From: Acidobacteriota bacterium
GTDB lineage: Bacteria > Acidobacteriota > Thermoanaerobaculia > Multivoradales > Multivoraceae
NCBI GenBank assembly: GCA_029263415.1
Contig: JAJCXN010000048.1
Coordinates: forward strand, 1 to 64,000
DNA length: 64,000 nucleotides
Direction: 5' to 3'
In this document: positions 34,609-46,000 of the stretch, piece by piece
Layout of the letters: the number at the start of each line of letters is the position of its first letter
Numbering within the stretch: position 1 is the first letter of the stretch
Program-made: the position numbers and the translations under genes
The notes under the pieces: generated by a model
What the model was told of the DNA's origin: nothing
Databases searched by the model: none
Seen by the model: the letters and a program-made list of their open reading frames with translations, nothing else

Positions 34609-35670
34609 ATGACCGAAGAGATCAACGAAGAAGTACTAGGCGAACTAGCCGGCAAAGTGATCGGCGACGTAGCCGGCGCCCTCAGCCTCTTCATGTCCTA
34701 TATCGGCGACCAATCCGGCGTCTACACCGCCATGGACGAAGCCGGCCCCTCAACCCTCGAAGAACTTGCCTCGAAGACCGGCCTCAACCCAAAGTACCTG
34801 CACCAATGGCTAGGCTCGAACGCCGCAGCCGGCTACGTCACCTATGACGCCGACGCCGAAAAGTTTTCGCTGTCCCCCGAACAGGCGTTGATCTTCACGC
34901 GCGAAGGCCAGCCCGCCTGCATGCAGGGCTTCATCCAAGCTGTGGTTTCGCAATACGCAGAGCATGAGAAATCCGTTGCAACGTTCAAGTCGGGCGAGGG
35001 ACGGCCGTGGAGCGACCAGTCCTCCTGCTGCTTCTGCGGCACCGACCGCTTCTTCCGTCCCGGCTACGCCGCCAATCTCGTGGACAACTGGATCCCCGCG
35101 CTCGGAGGCGTGGAGGACAAGCTGAAAGCGGGCGCAAAGGTTGCCGATATCGGCTGCGGCCATGGCTCGTCAACGGTACTCATGGCTGAGGCCTATCCCA
35201 ATTCGACGATCCACGGCATCGATTTCCACGCGCCTTCGATTGAGGCAGCCCGGGCCAAGGCGGCGGCGGCAGGCGTCACCAATGTCGAGTTCCACGTCGC
35301 CGAGGCGCAGGATTTCGCGGGAGGTGAGTTCGATTTCGCCTGCATCTTCGATGCGCTGCACGACATGGGCGATCCGGTTGGTGTGGCAGGGCACATCCGC
35401 GAGGCAATGAAGCCCGATGGCACCTTCATGCTGGTCGAACCGATCGCTGGCGACACCATGTCCGAGAACATGCACCCGCTCGGCCAGATCTACTATGCCT
35501 TCTCCACCACCGTCTGCACACCCGCGTCGCTGGCGCAGGAAGTGGGACTAGGGCTCGGCGCGCAGGCCGGCCAGAAGCGGCTTACTGAAGTGCTGAACGA
35601 GGCCGGTTTCAACGACGTGAAGCGCGCGGCGGAAACGCCCACCAACATGGTGTTGGAGGTTCGCGTTTAG
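34609..35670 (+). CDS. SAM-dependent methyltransferase with N-terminal winged helix
   Basis: A 353-aa enzyme. Residues 1-95 form a dimerising winged-helix domain (VYTAMDEAGPSTLEELASKT, GLNPKYLHQWLGSNAAAGYV) like those in O-methyltransferases and the Rv2258c group. The SAM-binding fold begins at VADIGCGHGSSTVLMAEAYP (motif I), followed by IHGIDFHAPSIEAARA, FDFACIFDALHDMGDPVGVA and LVEPIAGDTMSENMHPLG. CCxCG at about residue 138-142 is unusual and may be structural. The ATG has AGGAG 13 nt upstream. The first third uses CTA leucine codons and C-rich codons, while the remainder is CTG/GC-rich, so the gene may be a mosaic or transferred. The methyl acceptor is unknown. Confidence 0.88.
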   Translation: MTEEINEEVLGELAGKVIGDVAGALSLFMSYIGDQSGVYTAMDEAGPSTLEELASKTGLNPKYLHQWLGSNAAAGYVTYDADAEKFSLSPEQALIFTREGQPACMQGFIQAVVSQYAEHEKSVATFKSGEGRPWSDQSSCCFCGTDRFFRPGYAANLVDNWIPALGGVEDKLKAGAKVADIGCGHGSSTVLMAEAYPNSTIHGIDFHAPSIEAARAKAAAAGVTNVEFHVAEAQDFAGGEFDFACIFDALHDMGDPVGVAGHIREAMKPDGTFMLVEPIAGDTMSENMHPLGQIYYAFSTTVCTPASLAQEVGLGLGAQAGQKRLTEVLNEAGFNDVKRAAETPTNMVLEVRV

Positions 35671-35680
35671 GTCCGGGTTG

Positions 35681-35748
35681 GTAGATCCGGCTCCAGTAGG
35701 TCTGGGCCGGTAGGTCTGGGCCGTAAGATCTGGGCCGGTAAATCTGGG
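35681..35748. repeat. Tandem 14-bp repeat (GTAGGTCTGGGCCG type)
   Basis: Two perfect units at 35696-35723 are flanked by degenerate ones (GTAGATCCGGCTCCA before, TAAGATCTGGGCCG and GTAAATCTGGGA after). It starts within 15 bases of the methyltransferase stop. Confidence 0.8.
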
Positions 35749-35797
35749 AAGAGCGACGTCGAGATCGGGCAAAGGAATCTCGAGTCGCCCTGCTCTG

Positions 35798-35874
35798 TGT
35801 GACTAAGCCGCGTGACGAAGCGGCGTGACGAAGCGGCGTGACGAAGCGGTGTGACGAAGCGGTGTGACGAAGCG
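35798..35874. repeat. Tandem 13-bp repeat (CGTGACGAAGCGG), six units
   Basis: The units at 35811, 35824 and 35837 are identical. Those at 35850 and 35863 differ by C to T at the first base, and the first at 35798 is more diverged. It lies in the same gap as the 14-bp array. It resembles a small variable-number repeat. Confidence 0.9.
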
Positions 35875-35975
35875 CGTGCTCAGCGATTGAAGCCGAGAGC
35901 GACCACCGTCCTTGGCAGCATGGCATCGGTGCACCACCTCGCGGAGACTCCAGCAGCAGCAAAGGGTCAGCAGCA

Positions 35976-36016
35976 GCAGAGGGTGCCAGGCACATGCTGC
36001 GGCTGCAGCAGTGATG
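35976..36016 (+). repeat. Dispersed repeat family D, copy 2
   Basis: GCAGAGGGTGCCAGGCACAT, then GCTGCGGCTGCAGCAGTGAT and GC, with an additional CAGCAGCAG run in front. Confidence 0.7.
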
Positions 36017-36116
36017 CACCCGAAGGTCCCGTTCTCTGGCCACTGGTCGTCCACGTGCATCCAAGAGCTCTGCACAAGAGGACCGTCTAACTTCGGTGCC
36101 GATCGCCATAAACATA

Positions 36117-36145
36117 TCGACATATAATTTACACTTTCGTATAAT
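36117..36145 (+). promoter_or_regulatory. Strong sigma-70-type promoter
   Basis: TCGACA (-35, five of six consensus bases) and TATAAT (-10, perfect) are 17 bp apart, and both stand out in an AT-rich island. The expected transcription start near 36,152 lies about four bases before an ATG at 36156, so the message would be nearly leaderless. Confidence 0.7.
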
Positions 36146-36155
36146 AACTGTCGAC

Positions 36156-36438
36156 ATGAAACTCCTCTCCGATCACCACCCTGATCAATGCGACGATCGA
36201 CAAGGAGCGCCTCGATCAACGCTTGTCCAAGTTCCAATCAAGGCTGCCGAAGTTTCGCTCGCGTCGATCAATGAGCCGAGGCGTGTTCACAAAAGAGCTA
36301 TTGTTATGGCACGAAAATGCCGACGACGAGGCACTGCTCGACGAGCTTCGTCCTCTCCTACCATCCACCGAATTGCCGGGTTTGCCTCTGAAGATTCGAG
36401 TGGCGATTGCTCGAATCGCCGAAGACCTGGCCGAGTGA
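36156..36438 (+). CDS. Small ribbon-helix-helix-like protein, possibly frameshifted
   Basis: Downstream of the promoter the ATG at 36156 reads MKLLSD and then leaves frame. The +1 frame reads TTLINATIDKERLDQRLSKF, then RSRRSMSRGVFTKELLLWHE, and ends LKIRVAIARIAEDLAE at 36438. The second part alone has no good start before a TTG at 36223. The order of a short strand and two helices (INATIDKERLDQRL, then SRGVFTKELLLW) resembles CopG/Arc ribbon-helix-helix DNA-binding proteins. That would suit an antitoxin or small repressor. A one-base indel near 36,172 is the simplest explanation. No toxin partner is seen. Confidence 0.4.
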
Positions 36439-36468
36439 TCGGCTCTCGGGAGAAGTAGGGAAACGCAC

Positions 36469-36508
36469 GTGGGCTCTCCACCCTGAATCCACCCAACCCC
36501 GAGCCCAC
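36469..36508 (+). terminator. Possible terminator hairpin
   Basis: GTGGGCTC (36469-36476) pairs with GAGCCCAC (36501-36508), and the flanking AGTAGG and CCTACT can add an outer stem. It lies 30 bp after the small gene. There is no T-run, so intrinsic termination is uncertain. Confidence 0.45.
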
Positions 36509-36657
36509 CTACTCCCAAGCCATCCCGACTCTCAAACCCATGCGCAAACAACGGGCACCTCATTCACCGGGCCTCGCGCACGATTGGAGAAGGCTGCTCA
36601 CGGCCGCCCAGAAAGCTCGTCCAGCAGGCGTCAGAACCCACGCGGGTCAGGCCACTG

Positions 36658-36968
36658 TTAGCCTGAGCTAGCAACCGCGTCGTTGCCCAAATCACAGCAC
36701 GCACCGAGGGCGACCAATTCCTCCGCAAGCCTGACGATGAGGTCAACGCCAGGATGACCCCGGAACCTAGGCACGTTCATTGAGAATCCGGAGCTACCTG
36801 CCGAATTTTCACGCACACGATCTCCATGAACTCCCGCCAATCCCAGCTCCGCAAGATCTCATCTGCTCCGGCAGTTGCCACGGCAGGCTGTCGGGCTTGG
36901 TTGTCAGTATTTCCTGCAGGACCCAGGTCGCTAATCTGAAGTGCAGCAGGTGCAGGACTACTCGGCAA
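36658..36968 (-). CDS. Two small overlapping ORFs, possible immunity gene remnant
   Basis: A 63-codon frame (36968 to 36777, TTG start) ends ADEILRSWDWREFMEIVCVK and IRQVAPDSQ. Its stop overlaps an ATG at 36780 that opens MNVPRFRGHPGVDLIVRLAE and ELVALGACCDLGNDAVASSG, ending at 36658. They might be one frameshifted gene or a coupled pair. They follow the toxin-bearing RHS gene on the same strand by 77 bp, the usual place for an immunity protein. There is no family match, so this rests on position only. Confidence 0.3.
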
Positions 36969-37045
36969 CTAACTGACCATACGAGGAGGTGGCAACTACT
37001 ACGCCCGCTGGGCAACACTCGGTTCAGATCGCGCGGCCGAACTGG

Positions 37046-40000
37046 CTACGGCGGATCGATGCCCAGCTTCGGCAAGACCTCTTGGCAGTTGTCGCAAGGC
37101 GGGATTTCTACCAGTTTGCCTTCCTTGCGTCGGAGCGGCGTGCCAACTTTGAAGCTACCCGGCTCCACCGTCCCTGAGTCGAAAAGCTCGTCTGCGCAGC
37201 GTTGTTCAGCGCAGCCGCCCAGGGTCTCGGGTCGGTTACTGGTGGGTCTTACATCGTCTACAGCCTTTTGCACCTTGTCGGTAATGAGCATTCCGGTGTC
37301 AGCGGACTCCTCCACGACGAGCTTGCGTTTGCCATTGACGGTGGCCTCCATGGCTACCACGACGCCGCCTTCTTGGCTCGCTGTCGGGACACCCTTGAGT
37401 TTCTCAGGGTCGCCTTTCTTCAACGCTTCGGTGGCCTCTTCGACGTTGTCGAAAAGATCTGTGCAGTCGACGTTGTGGGTGCGCAGGCGCAGTGGCCCTA
37501 CGTGGTAGTTGTCGACATCCTCAACGTTGAGGTTGTAGACGGTGAATGAGCCTTGGAGGCTGGTATTGGATCGCACAAGCGCACGGCCACCGGTCATCGT
37601 GACCAGAACATCGCCGGGTCGGAGGTTGCCCGCCGGTAGCCATCCTTCCTCGCTCACCCAGAACGGATGTTCGGGCGTGACATCAACACTTGAGGTTGAT
37701 CCCTTGCCATCGATTGAGGTGAGTTCTAGTCGTCGCAGTTGGGCCACTTCATGCGAGACGTGTGCCTCGACTTCGGCCTCTCGTTCCCGGTCTTTGACGG
37801 GATCCCAAGCGAGAACATTGTCGCCCCTTCTCACAGTTTCGATGGCAACCGGTCCGGTGCTCGTCCACACCTGAGTACCCGCGGCAAAACACTCGCTGCT
37901 GCCCGGCCTACAGGTACTGCCACTACAGGTGGGTGTGCCGCGACTCGCCCGAGCAGCGTCTCCGGCGGCATCAAGACCGTCCGCCGCGCCCTCCGCAGCG
38001 CGCAACGCCTTCTTTCCTGCACGCAATGCTTGCACCGCGGCGGTTCCTGAACCGATGACCAAGGCTGCGGCCATGATGGCTCGCTCGGTCGGGCTAAGCC
38101 AGTCGAGGGTAGCTACGTCGAAACCCACGATGACTCCGATGCCGTCGAGGATGTCCCCGACGATTGGTACGAAACTAGCTGCAGTCACCACACCTGCCCA
38201 CACGCCGCGGGCGAGCTCCTCCATGCCGTCCCAATCCACTTGCCAACCGCCCTTGCGGGCACCCTGATTGCGGGTGGCGTTGTATCGCTCGGCAACGCTC
38301 TGCTTCAGTTTGAAGATCGTTTCGTCCAACTTGCGCAGCTTCTCTTGCTTGAGGGCTTCGCTCAGGTTGGGGTCTCGAAAGAGTTTGAGCCCCTTTGCAC
38401 GATAGAGCTGGTTGATGGAGTCCATCAGTTGGTCAAGCTGAGCCCGACTCATAGCCGGCCCTTGGGCGCTACCGTTGGTGCGGTGGGTCGAGGTGCCGGC
38501 GAGGTCGACGAAGTTCACCGGGTCTCCACCCGCGTACTGGTACAGATTGCTACCGCCGAGCAGACCGAGCCCGTCGCGTTGGACGAACCGACGCAGCCTT
38601 GGATCTAGATCGCGACTCACAGCGTGGTAAAGGCCACTCTCGAACTCGTACCGATAGCCGGTGAACAGATCGCGATTCGCGATCCGCGAGCGCGGCATCT
38701 CTTGGCCTGCCGCATCGAGAATTGTCGGGGTACCGTACGCGTCGTAGCGATAGCTCTCGAGCACCGTGCCGGCCGCGTCGATTGCGAACACCGCGCTGTC
38801 CAAGAGATCGTGGGCGACCCAGTATTCGAGCGTTTCCGAGCGGTCTCCGTCACTGTCGACGTCGTTGCGGTCGGCGAACTGGCGGTAATCGTCGCCCACA
38901 GCACGGTGGAGCAGGATGCTTGAGGAGGAGGCCGGGGAGCCAGTGGTAAAGAGCAGCCACTCTTCGACCACAGCAGCGCCCCAATACACCAGCTCACGGG
39001 TTTCCGTGCTACTACTGGCCGCGCCGCCGTAAGTAGCAAAGCGCCGGCGATTCTCGGTGTCATAGCGGTAACCAGCCAACGCTTGGCCGGTGCTTGCGTC
39101 GGTCACTCGCCGCAACCGCCCGAAGGCGTCGAAGGTGTAGTTTTTGGAGCCGTCGCCGGCAGGTAAACCGTCAGCGTTATAACTCAGCGGCGTGCCGTCT
39201 GCTTCGCGGAGTTCGTTCATCGCATTAGCGACGTAGGTTTCCGTCGAGGACCCACTAGCGTCGGTCCGGCCAACTGCAACGATATTGCCCGAGCCGTCTA
39301 GGTCGAACTGCTCGCGTAGTTCCGGGTTGCCTCCGCTGCCGGGAACCGCCAGTTCGGCGACTGGGTCGGGGACAGAGTAGACGGTGTCTACGAGGCGCCC
39401 AGCGCTGTCGAAGCGGTAGACATCGCCAGTGTCATTTTGGTGATGCCGAATCGAAGCGCGCCGCTTGCCGCTTGGTTCATAGATGTGCTCAGTGTCGTAG
39501 TACGGTGCCGTAGGGCTGCTACGCGGAAAGTGGGACACTCTGATCGGTCTGGCAGCAGAATCAAAGACCGCACGCGATTCGGCAGCGGGCCCAAGGGATG
39601 CGGCACCGGTCCGGGTGCGATCGGAATAGCGATAACTCATGATCTGGCGGAAGGGAACGCCTGCCTGCTCGCGAAAGTGGGTCGCGACTACTCGGTCATT
39701 CGCGTCGCGACTGTACTGGGTGACGGCTCGGTCGCTGTGGGTAAACAGCGAGACGTGATCATCGTCCGCGTACTGCGCGCTCACTGAGCGGTTGTTCGAG
39801 CGGGTCTCTAGCAGTCGACCGAGAGAGTCGTATCGCCAGTCAACCTGGACATCATCGGTCGGATCGGCGGGGTCATTGTTGTCAACGCTCGAGGTCATCA
39901 GACCACGACCCTCGTAACGAAAGGTCTGTTTTGTTGTGCCTTCGATGCCGGGTCCTCGTGCGACACTGACGCCGACCTTGCGCTCGAGGTCGTCGTATTG

Positions 40001-43000
40001 ATAGCTGATGCGGTTCTGGTTGCCATCGATCAGTTCGAGCAAGTTGCTATCAGCGTCGTAGCGGTACTCAACCCGCGTGCCATCTGGCCGAACCTTCGTC
40101 TTGACCCGATTGCGTCGGTCGTAGATAAAGGTAGTAGTGCTGCCCGGCGCTAGGTCGCCGTCGTCGGTGAGTTCCACTAGGTTGTGACGGTCGTCGTAGC
40201 GCTTGCGTTCCACGACTCGGCCGTCTGGGTTGGCAGGCGGCTGGGCGGGCGCACCATCGCCTTGGCCGTCGGCGCGTAGTTGCAACTGTTTGCCGACCTC
40301 GAGGCTGAAGGCATTGAAAAAGTACGACGTTTCATTGCCCGGGGCATTGATCGGAACTGGAACGATGCTCATCGGATCAGCCTGCAGGGGACCACGACTG
40401 TCGGCCTGCCAAATCAGGTTGGCACGGCTGTCGTAACGTTGGTAGGTGGTGTCCCCGGCCCATCCGGTCCGTCGTATCGGTCGGTTCTGGGTGTCGTAGA
40501 CAACGTAGACACTGCGTTGGACGGTGCCGCCGCCGAGCGATGGATCGACGAGGTCGGTAGTGGTGGTGCGGATGATATTGTGGGCGCCGTCGAAGGTATG
40601 TTCCGTGCTATTGCCCAGCGGATCGGTGTACCTCACAGCTCGATGGAGGCCGTCGTAGTCCACCGTCGTTGCCTCCCCTTCCGCGTCGATGACCCGGGCT
40701 GCGAGTCCGACTCGATTGAGTTCTACACGAGAGCGAAGACTGCGCGGTGCGCCCGCGGTGCCGGGTTCAAACAACTGTCGTTCGGTTGCAAAGGATCGGC
40801 TGGCCTCGTCGTAGTGTCGTTGCTCCGATTCGAGGAGCCGAGCTCCATGGCCGACAAACAGGCGATCTGGGTTGCGACCATCCTGCCCGTCATAGCGGCG
40901 GCTGGTGAGCAGTCGTCCCGCGACATCGTAGGTGTACTCGTTGACGTTGCCCAAAGCGTCGACCGCGCCGATCAGGCGGTCATGGCCATCGTAGTACCTG
41001 AAGGTCGGATCGCCACCCAGACTATCGATCGCACCGTTGTCGAAGCCGTCCACCGACAGGGTCCGATTGTTGTTGCGATCGTAGTGAAAGGTCTCCACGG
41101 ACTCATCGACCGTTCCCGCGGCACGTCTGACCTTGAAGACTCGATCGAAGGCGTCGAACTCGCGCTGTTCGGTAGTGCCGTCGGCCCAGACGACCTCGAT
41201 CTCGTTGCCATTGGCGTCGTAGCTGTACATCTTGGTGCGGAAGGCTTCGGAAGGAACCGGCTCTCCTGGCATCGCGGGTAGGGTCGACTCCTCTTGGACC
41301 ATGACCACTTGATCCAAAATGTCATAGCCATAGAGAGTGCTGAAGGCAGGATTTGCTGCGACCGCACCATGGCTTCCGTCCGCAGCCTCTAGCTTGTTCT
41401 CGATGTCGAGACGGATGAGATTGTCGTTGTGATCGTAGAAGTACTCGATCTCATAGTTGTGCGGTGCAGCCGAAATGCTGCGCACTACTTGGCCGATTTG
41501 ATTGTAGATCTGGCGCGATGTGTTGTTGCGCCCGTCAGTGTTGCCGGTGAGATAGCCGAACTGATCGTATTGGTAGCCGCGAGAAAGAGCAGCAGGAGGC
41601 ACACTTGACTGACGCGTCGGTGTGGTTTGTGCGTCGCGAATCAGGGCTTTTAGATACCCGCCATCACCCGGGAGGGCGAGGTCAGTGGGTTGGCCATCGC
41701 CGTCGGGGTCGCTGTTGGGGTAGAACACGGAACGGGTCAGCACCCCGGCGGGGTCGGTTTCGGTGAGCACCTGTCCGAAGTCGTTTTGGGTGTAGAGAAT
41801 GCGAATGGGCTGCTCGTTGCCACCCTCCACCAAGCGCTGGGTCGACCAGTCCGGTAGGAGAACGCTCGGGTCTTGATGGATGATCACGTTGCCGGAAAGT
41901 TGATCGGTGCGGCCGTCGCCATTGACATCGCCGAGGCCGACGGCGATCCCGCTGCGAGTTAGCAGCATTTGCACGTCTGCCACCGAGCGGTTGAGTTCAC
42001 CGGCCAGGCCAGTCAGGTCAGTGCCTTCCTGATAGTCGTAGGTATAGGTCGTTGTGTATCGTCTGGCGCTCCAGGACCCCACCGAGGGAACATAGTTGGG
42101 ATCGTTACCCGGTGCTTCGATGATGCTGACCAGCTGATTGAAAATCGGCTCGTAGCGCATTTCTTGAACTTCAACGACGCCGCCTCGCCGCTGATCTGGC
42201 ACCAGCTCTTTGCGCAACACGTTGCCGCGTTGCAGCGGGTCCGGATTGTTCTCGTCGTAGGTGTAGCGAATCTCATTGCCTTCGCCGAGCTGTTGCCTAA
42301 CCACTTGCCCGGTTGGGTTGTACTCGTTCGACACCACAATCTCTGTCGGGTCTGTGCCCGGCGTTGGGTCCGCAGTGTCGTCGATGGGTCGATGGTTGCC
42401 GGAGCGTGCAGCAACCCTGAGTTCGGCACCCCGGGCGTTGTGCTCGTAGATCGACACGTTGCCGTTGCCGTCGGTGATTGTGGTGCGGTTCCTGATGATG
42501 TTCAGATTGTCCGGCGAGGTTCCTTGATTGAGCGCTTGGTATTGATAGCCGATTTTTCCGCCCGCTCGGATTCCGGTGCGGTTGACGCCTCCCATCCGTT
42601 GCGTCGTCACCTTGTCGAACTGGTAGGTACCCTGCTTCTCCCCGTAGCTGTTGATGAGGTAGGGCGGCCCGCCAGAAGCGACCTCGTTCGGACGTGTCAC
42701 AGTAAGCAGGTTGTTGTTGAGTTCTTGAAGGCGAGCACAGCAAGAGTAGGTATAGCGCGTGGTCTTGCCGAACGGGAAGTCGTTGCCGTTGGGCGTGCCT
42801 TGGACAGCGTGGGTGGTCACCGACACCAGTTGGCGAGAACCGTTGTACTGGTACACCACTGTGCGACCGCCAAAGTCTTCAATACGGGTCAGAAGATCGT
42901 CCTGGTAGGTCAGGCGTAGTGCCCTTCCGTAGGGGTCTCTGACCACCTCTAGTCGGCCTGCTGGGTTGTACTCGAGGGTCACTTGATTGCCGTAGCGATC

Positions 43001-46000
43001 CTCCTTCGACAACAGTCGGCCGTCTGTTCCGAACGTCTTCTTGAAGCCGTAGCGAGAGCGCAGGACAACACCGCCAACAGGCAGTTCATTGAGTTCGTCG
43101 AAACTCCCTGGTGGCGACAGCAATGTACCGTCGGGCTGTCGGGTATAGCGGGTGATAGCACCACCGCCGGAGTGAAGGTCGTAGTGGCCTTGGGCGACCA
43201 GCAACATGCGTTCGTTGTAGTTGTGATCCCAATTGTGGCCGAGGACGCCAAGGTACCGAATGCGGCTGCGGTAGGAACGGATGAACGAAAGATCCATACC
43301 GCCGCGACCGCTCAGCATGTAGTCGGTTTCCGAGAGGAAGAACTCACCGGAATTCAGATGCACTGGATCGCCCGCATCTCCCGGCCCGTTCGACGGGTTC
43401 TCTTGATCATCCTGATCATCCGGTTCGAGCGGGACCGGGTCTCCGTGGGTTGTCGAACCTGGTCTGATGACCGGCTCCCGTTCGATGGGTGTCTCCGGCG
43501 GTGCGGTGCCGGTTGTGCTTTCCTCAGTCCTTCTCTTGCGCCGAGTTGTGGAGGTGTAGTGGATGCCACTAGGCCCAGTAGTGGAAACCAAACCCACCGC
43601 GCCGGTCGTAAGGTCGATGCTGTGCACTGCGCTCGAGGGCTCGCCCTCGATCGTGCCACCGGCCACCCAGATGGTGTTGTGACCTTTGTTAATGAGCACT
43701 GGTTGCTCGAGGCCGTAGGGAAGCTCAGTGAGAATAGTTCCGGCCCCCTCCCGCAGGTCCCAAAGCTCCACCGTAGCGAGCGAAGAAGGATGGGTTGCAC
43801 TTGAGACCAATGCACCCCGGCCGCCGACCAACACCGCACGATCGTCGCCCAGGGCAAGCGCTGCGAATCGACTGCGGGGCTCGATCAGTTGCCCGACAAC
43901 CTCGAAGGTCCCGCGCTCGGGATCGTAGCGTTCCACTTCAGCTACCGGCACTCCTTGGTTCTCACCGCCAAACACCAGGACCGCTCCACTGGACGCTACA
44001 ACCATCTGGTGATGGCTGCGGGGTTGCTGCAGATCACCGGTCGGCTGCCAGGTACTGATCAGCCGGTTGAAGATCTCAGCACTTCCCGACGGGGGCCCGG
44101 AAGGGCCGGGGTTGCCACCGCTGACCAAGACATTGCCGCACTGCTGGAGGGTTTGCGAGGCTGCGCTCGAACGGGCGACACCCATGTCGGGTAGAGGTGT
44201 GAATCGACGACCGTCAAACAACTCCGTTTGCTTCAGCGAGCGCCCCTGGGCATCTCTCCCTCCGGCGATCAAGACGTCGCCGTTGGGCAACGACTTTGCC
44301 AGATGAGCGGTCCGTTCGACGGACATTGGCGGCCCGGTGCGAACGCTGCGCGTGTATGGGTCTACCAACGCTGTTTCTTTCAGCAGTCGCCCCTGAGAGT
44401 CGCGGCCGCCGACGAACAGGATGTCATCGTAGCCAACCGCCGTGCCCTCGTCGTCGGGGTCGAAGTGTGGCGCCGGGGATATCAGGCGACCCGTCGCGGT
44501 GATCTCGTCGATGGCCGCTGGCCCGAAGCCGGGTATCCAACAAATTTCTGGATCGTCACCACCGTTGCGGTCATCCGGGTCCTTGCCGTTCTCATCTTTG
44601 TTCGAATCGTCAGCCGAGCAGTACCCGTCCAAGGGAAGGAAATCCTGGTCGGTGTCGGTGCGCGTGGAGCTAGAGGGATGCCAGAGGTCGACTGCTCCTT
44701 GTGGAAAGCCCTCGAGCTCGTGATCGCGCCGACTGGTGCCTTCCCAGGTGGAGAGGGTGAATCCAGATCGGGCTGGATCTTTGGTCAGAACCACGAGCGC
44801 CGGCCCGGTCACAGACCTGACAAACGCACGATGCAACAGCGTGTGCGCACCATCTGCAGCGCCGGCCGGGTAGAGCAATGGGCCGTCTCGGGAGATCAGC
44901 AGAGCGTCGACTCCCGCAGTCAATGCGCCTGGAAGGGGTAGTTGCTCCAGGGTTCCGCTGGAGACGTCGAAGCGCACGAGTGTGGCCTTGGCGAAGAGGT
45001 CGCCGCCCTGGGCAAGTACCGCGATTTCGCGATCGCCTGGCAGCACGATCAGATCTGTGGAACCGGGAACGAAGCCGGGCAGCGGGAACAGATCCACCTG
45101 TTGGTTGTCGAGCCTGACGCGCACCAGCGTCTCAGCCGCTGCGATGACCGCAAACTGATCCTGGTGGACCAAAACCACATCCGAGTCCGCGCGGACACGA
45201 TCGGGCAGGTCGACGGAACCCACCTTCATGCTCGCGAGATCGACCATCGCCAAACGATCGAAGAGTCCAGCTCGATTCGAAATAGGGAGCACCACCTGCT
45301 CTTCGAGTTTGGTGAGCTGTGGGTCGTCGCCGGGCACCGGCTTACCTGGCAGGCAGACCGTGCGCACCGCTCCAGTGGCGAAATCGATAATCGCCAAGAA
45401 GCCCAGTTGGCCATCGAAACTCGATGTTGCGATCATTGCGAGGTCGCTGTGTTGTAGGAGCACTAGATCCTGGTCGCCCACCAGAAGGCCGGGAACCTGG
45501 TATGTCTCAACTATTCGACCGGTCGCCGGCTCCACGCGATCAACGTACGAACCGGCGAGATCACCGTCGATTGTTGGTATCAGCAGGTCTCCGTTGGAAT
45601 GCACAACGACATCCACCCCAGGTTGTATGTAGCCCGAGAGTGCAGTGTCCACAATGCTGGCCGAAAGCGGTTCAACCTGGATCAGGCGCCCACTGATTTC
45701 GTCCTGTACCGGCAACGCGATCCAGTCGTTAGGCGTTGCCACCAAGTCGACATCTCGGACTGGTCGCCCAGGCAGGTCGATGGTCCCAGGCGCCGCGTCG
45801 TTGGCCAACCAAAGATGCAGTGTGCCAGCGTGCCTGCCGGTACGGATGGCTGCTGCAAACAGATCGAGGGCAGGGACTGCTAGCGGGTCGACTCCAACGA
45901 CTACTGAGCCCTTGAGGTTGGCTGATCTTGGGGTGCCAGCCGTGCTCGCGGTTGTGCTCGCGGTGTCGAGCAGATGCAAATGAGCCGCAGTGGAGTCGGC

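Noticed and set aside
40280-41281. 333-codon plus-strand frame opposite the RHS gene, and a similar one at 41969-42919
   Set aside because: These are mirror frames of the repetitive YD region; the minus-strand reading has clear RHS motifs.
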